From Phenylobacterium sp. RIFCSPHIGHO2_01_FULL_69_31 (lineage in GTDB: Bacteria; Pseudomonadota; Alphaproteobacteria; Caulobacterales; Caulobacteraceae): a stretch of 64,000 bases of DNA. How positions within the stretch are numbered: position 1 is the stretch's first letter; each line of letters opens with the position of its first letter. Shown one piece after another: positions 63,451 through 64,000 of the stretch. The position numbers and the translations under genes are program-made. The DNA lies in the NCBI RefSeq assembly GCF_001824475.1, contig NZ_MHXN01000042.1:99219-163218 (forward strand), in the 5' to 3' direction. Under the pieces are notes generated by a model. The model was given only the letters and a program-made list of their open reading frames with translations. It was not told the DNA's origin and did no database searches.

Positions 63451-64000
63451 TTAACGGAAGAGGCCGAGCAGGATCGAGGACGACTGGTTCGCGATCGAGA
63501 GAGCCTGAACGCCCAGCTGCTGCTTGGTCTGCAGAGCCTGGAGCTTGGCGCTTTCCTTCGCGAGGTCGGCGTCGACGAGGTTGCCCACGCCGGCGTCGAT
63601 CGAGTCCTGGAGCTTGTTCACGAAGTCCAGGTGCGAACCCAGCGACTTCGAGCCCGTGCCCAGGCGGCTCAGGGCCGTCGAGACGTTGGTGATCGAGGTG
63701 TTCACCGTGGCGATCATGGCGGTCGCCGTGGAGATCGTGCCGATCGAACCCGCCGCCGCGACCGTCACGTTCGAACCGCCGAGCGCGAGGCTCTGCGCAG
63801 CGACCGTGATCTTCGAGGTGGCGTCGGCGTTCGCCAGAGCCGCGATCGTGGTGCCGCCCGACTTGACCATGTTGATGCCGTTGAATTCGGCGTTCGACAC
63901 GGCCTTGGACAGCTGGTCACGGAGCGCCTTGAAGTCTTCGTTCAGGGCGGTGCGGCTGTTGGCGTCGAGCGAGGCGTCGGCGGCGGCCAGGGCCTTTTCC
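63451..64000 (-). CDS. Flagellin (N-terminus beyond window)
   Basis: The last 182 or so codons of a flagellin are present and the frame stays open to the right edge (EKALAAADASLDANSR at the edge), so the start is outside. The C-terminal coiled coil SAKLQALQTKQQLGVQAL and end ILLGLFR are typical. Closely similar to the flagellin at 62029-62865, especially in the last 60 residues. An internal Met near 63900 is not the true start. Confidence 0.95.
   Translation of the reverse strand, partial: EKALAAADASLDANSRTALNEDFKALRDQLSKAVSNAEFNGINMVKSGGTTIAALANADATSKITVAAQSLALGGSNVTVAAAGSIGTISTATAMIATVNTSITNVSTALSRLGTGSKSLGSHLDFVNKLQDSIDAGVGNLVDADLAKESAKLQALQTKQQLGVQALSIANQSSSILLGLFR

Overview
The window looks like chromosome of a Caulobacteraceae alphaproteobacterium, probably Phenylobacterium or a close relative. 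This is inferred from very high GC, from a FlaEY-like protein beside flagellins and FlaG, from a Cpa-type secretin, from a GTTC-N7-GTTC SOS box upstream of ssb, and from GIY-YIG-associated intergenic repeats. No species-level evidence is available from the sequence alone.

Left part (1-7655, all minus strand): a truncated LpxH-like phosphoesterase; phoU-phoB behind a clear PHO box; a PhoR-like kinase; and the cytochrome c maturation operon ccmF-ccmG-ccmH-ccmI, which runs into phoR by a 1-base stop/start overlap. pstSCAB and ccmE are not in the window. Diverging from ccmF (7786-12988, plus) is an unusual three-gene redox unit: a fusion of a flavin disulfide-reductase-like module, two cyclic-nucleotide-binding domains and four 4Fe-4S sites; a five-helix protein with the 14-residue His spacing of dihaem b cytochromes; and an FHA-TM-decahaem c cytochrome. 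Together they read as a complete path from NAD(P)H to the periplasm.

Next (13061-20451) come glutamate dehydrogenase (minus) and a plus-strand run of a ThDP-dependent acetolactate-synthase-like enzyme, an aldehyde dehydrogenase, a CpdA-like phosphodiesterase and a CHASE2-class III nucleotide cyclase. The last two could set the ligand seen by the cNMP domains upstream. The only long gene-free stretch (20452-20950) holds an element of about 330 bp: two inverted 49-bp repeats flanking a decayed GIY-YIG nuclease fragment.

From 30195 back to 20951 (minus) lies a tight four-gene operon: a pentahaem c554-like cytochrome, a lipoprotein with two HbpS/GlcG-like domains, an outer-membrane beta-barrel, and a 1324-residue decahaem cytochrome with a C-terminal LVIVD-repeat propeller. 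This looks like an undescribed porin-cytochrome type system. With the inner-membrane unit and the nearby ccm genes, the window may encode a route for electrons from NAD(P)H to the outer membrane or beyond.

Diverging from it (30389-41225, plus) is a two-partner secretion cassette (TpsB, TpsA) overlapped by an exported TPR-CHAT protease, then a GT4 glycosyltransferase and a small exported protein. A solitary CpaC-like secretin, small exported proteins and tRNA-Lys(UUU) follow. The 44350-51831 block (minus) is housekeeping: tgt, queA, a coiled-coil protein, two cyclophilins, coaD and gyrA. Between gyrA and a pair of tandem peroxiredoxin-like/2OG-Fe(II) oxygenase genes lies a 34-bp perfectly alternating pyrimidine-purine tract. 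The right end carries kynA, a TPR/glycosyltransferase-like gene, ssb, two small envelope proteins, flaEY, two flagellin genes (one cut by the window edge) and flaG.
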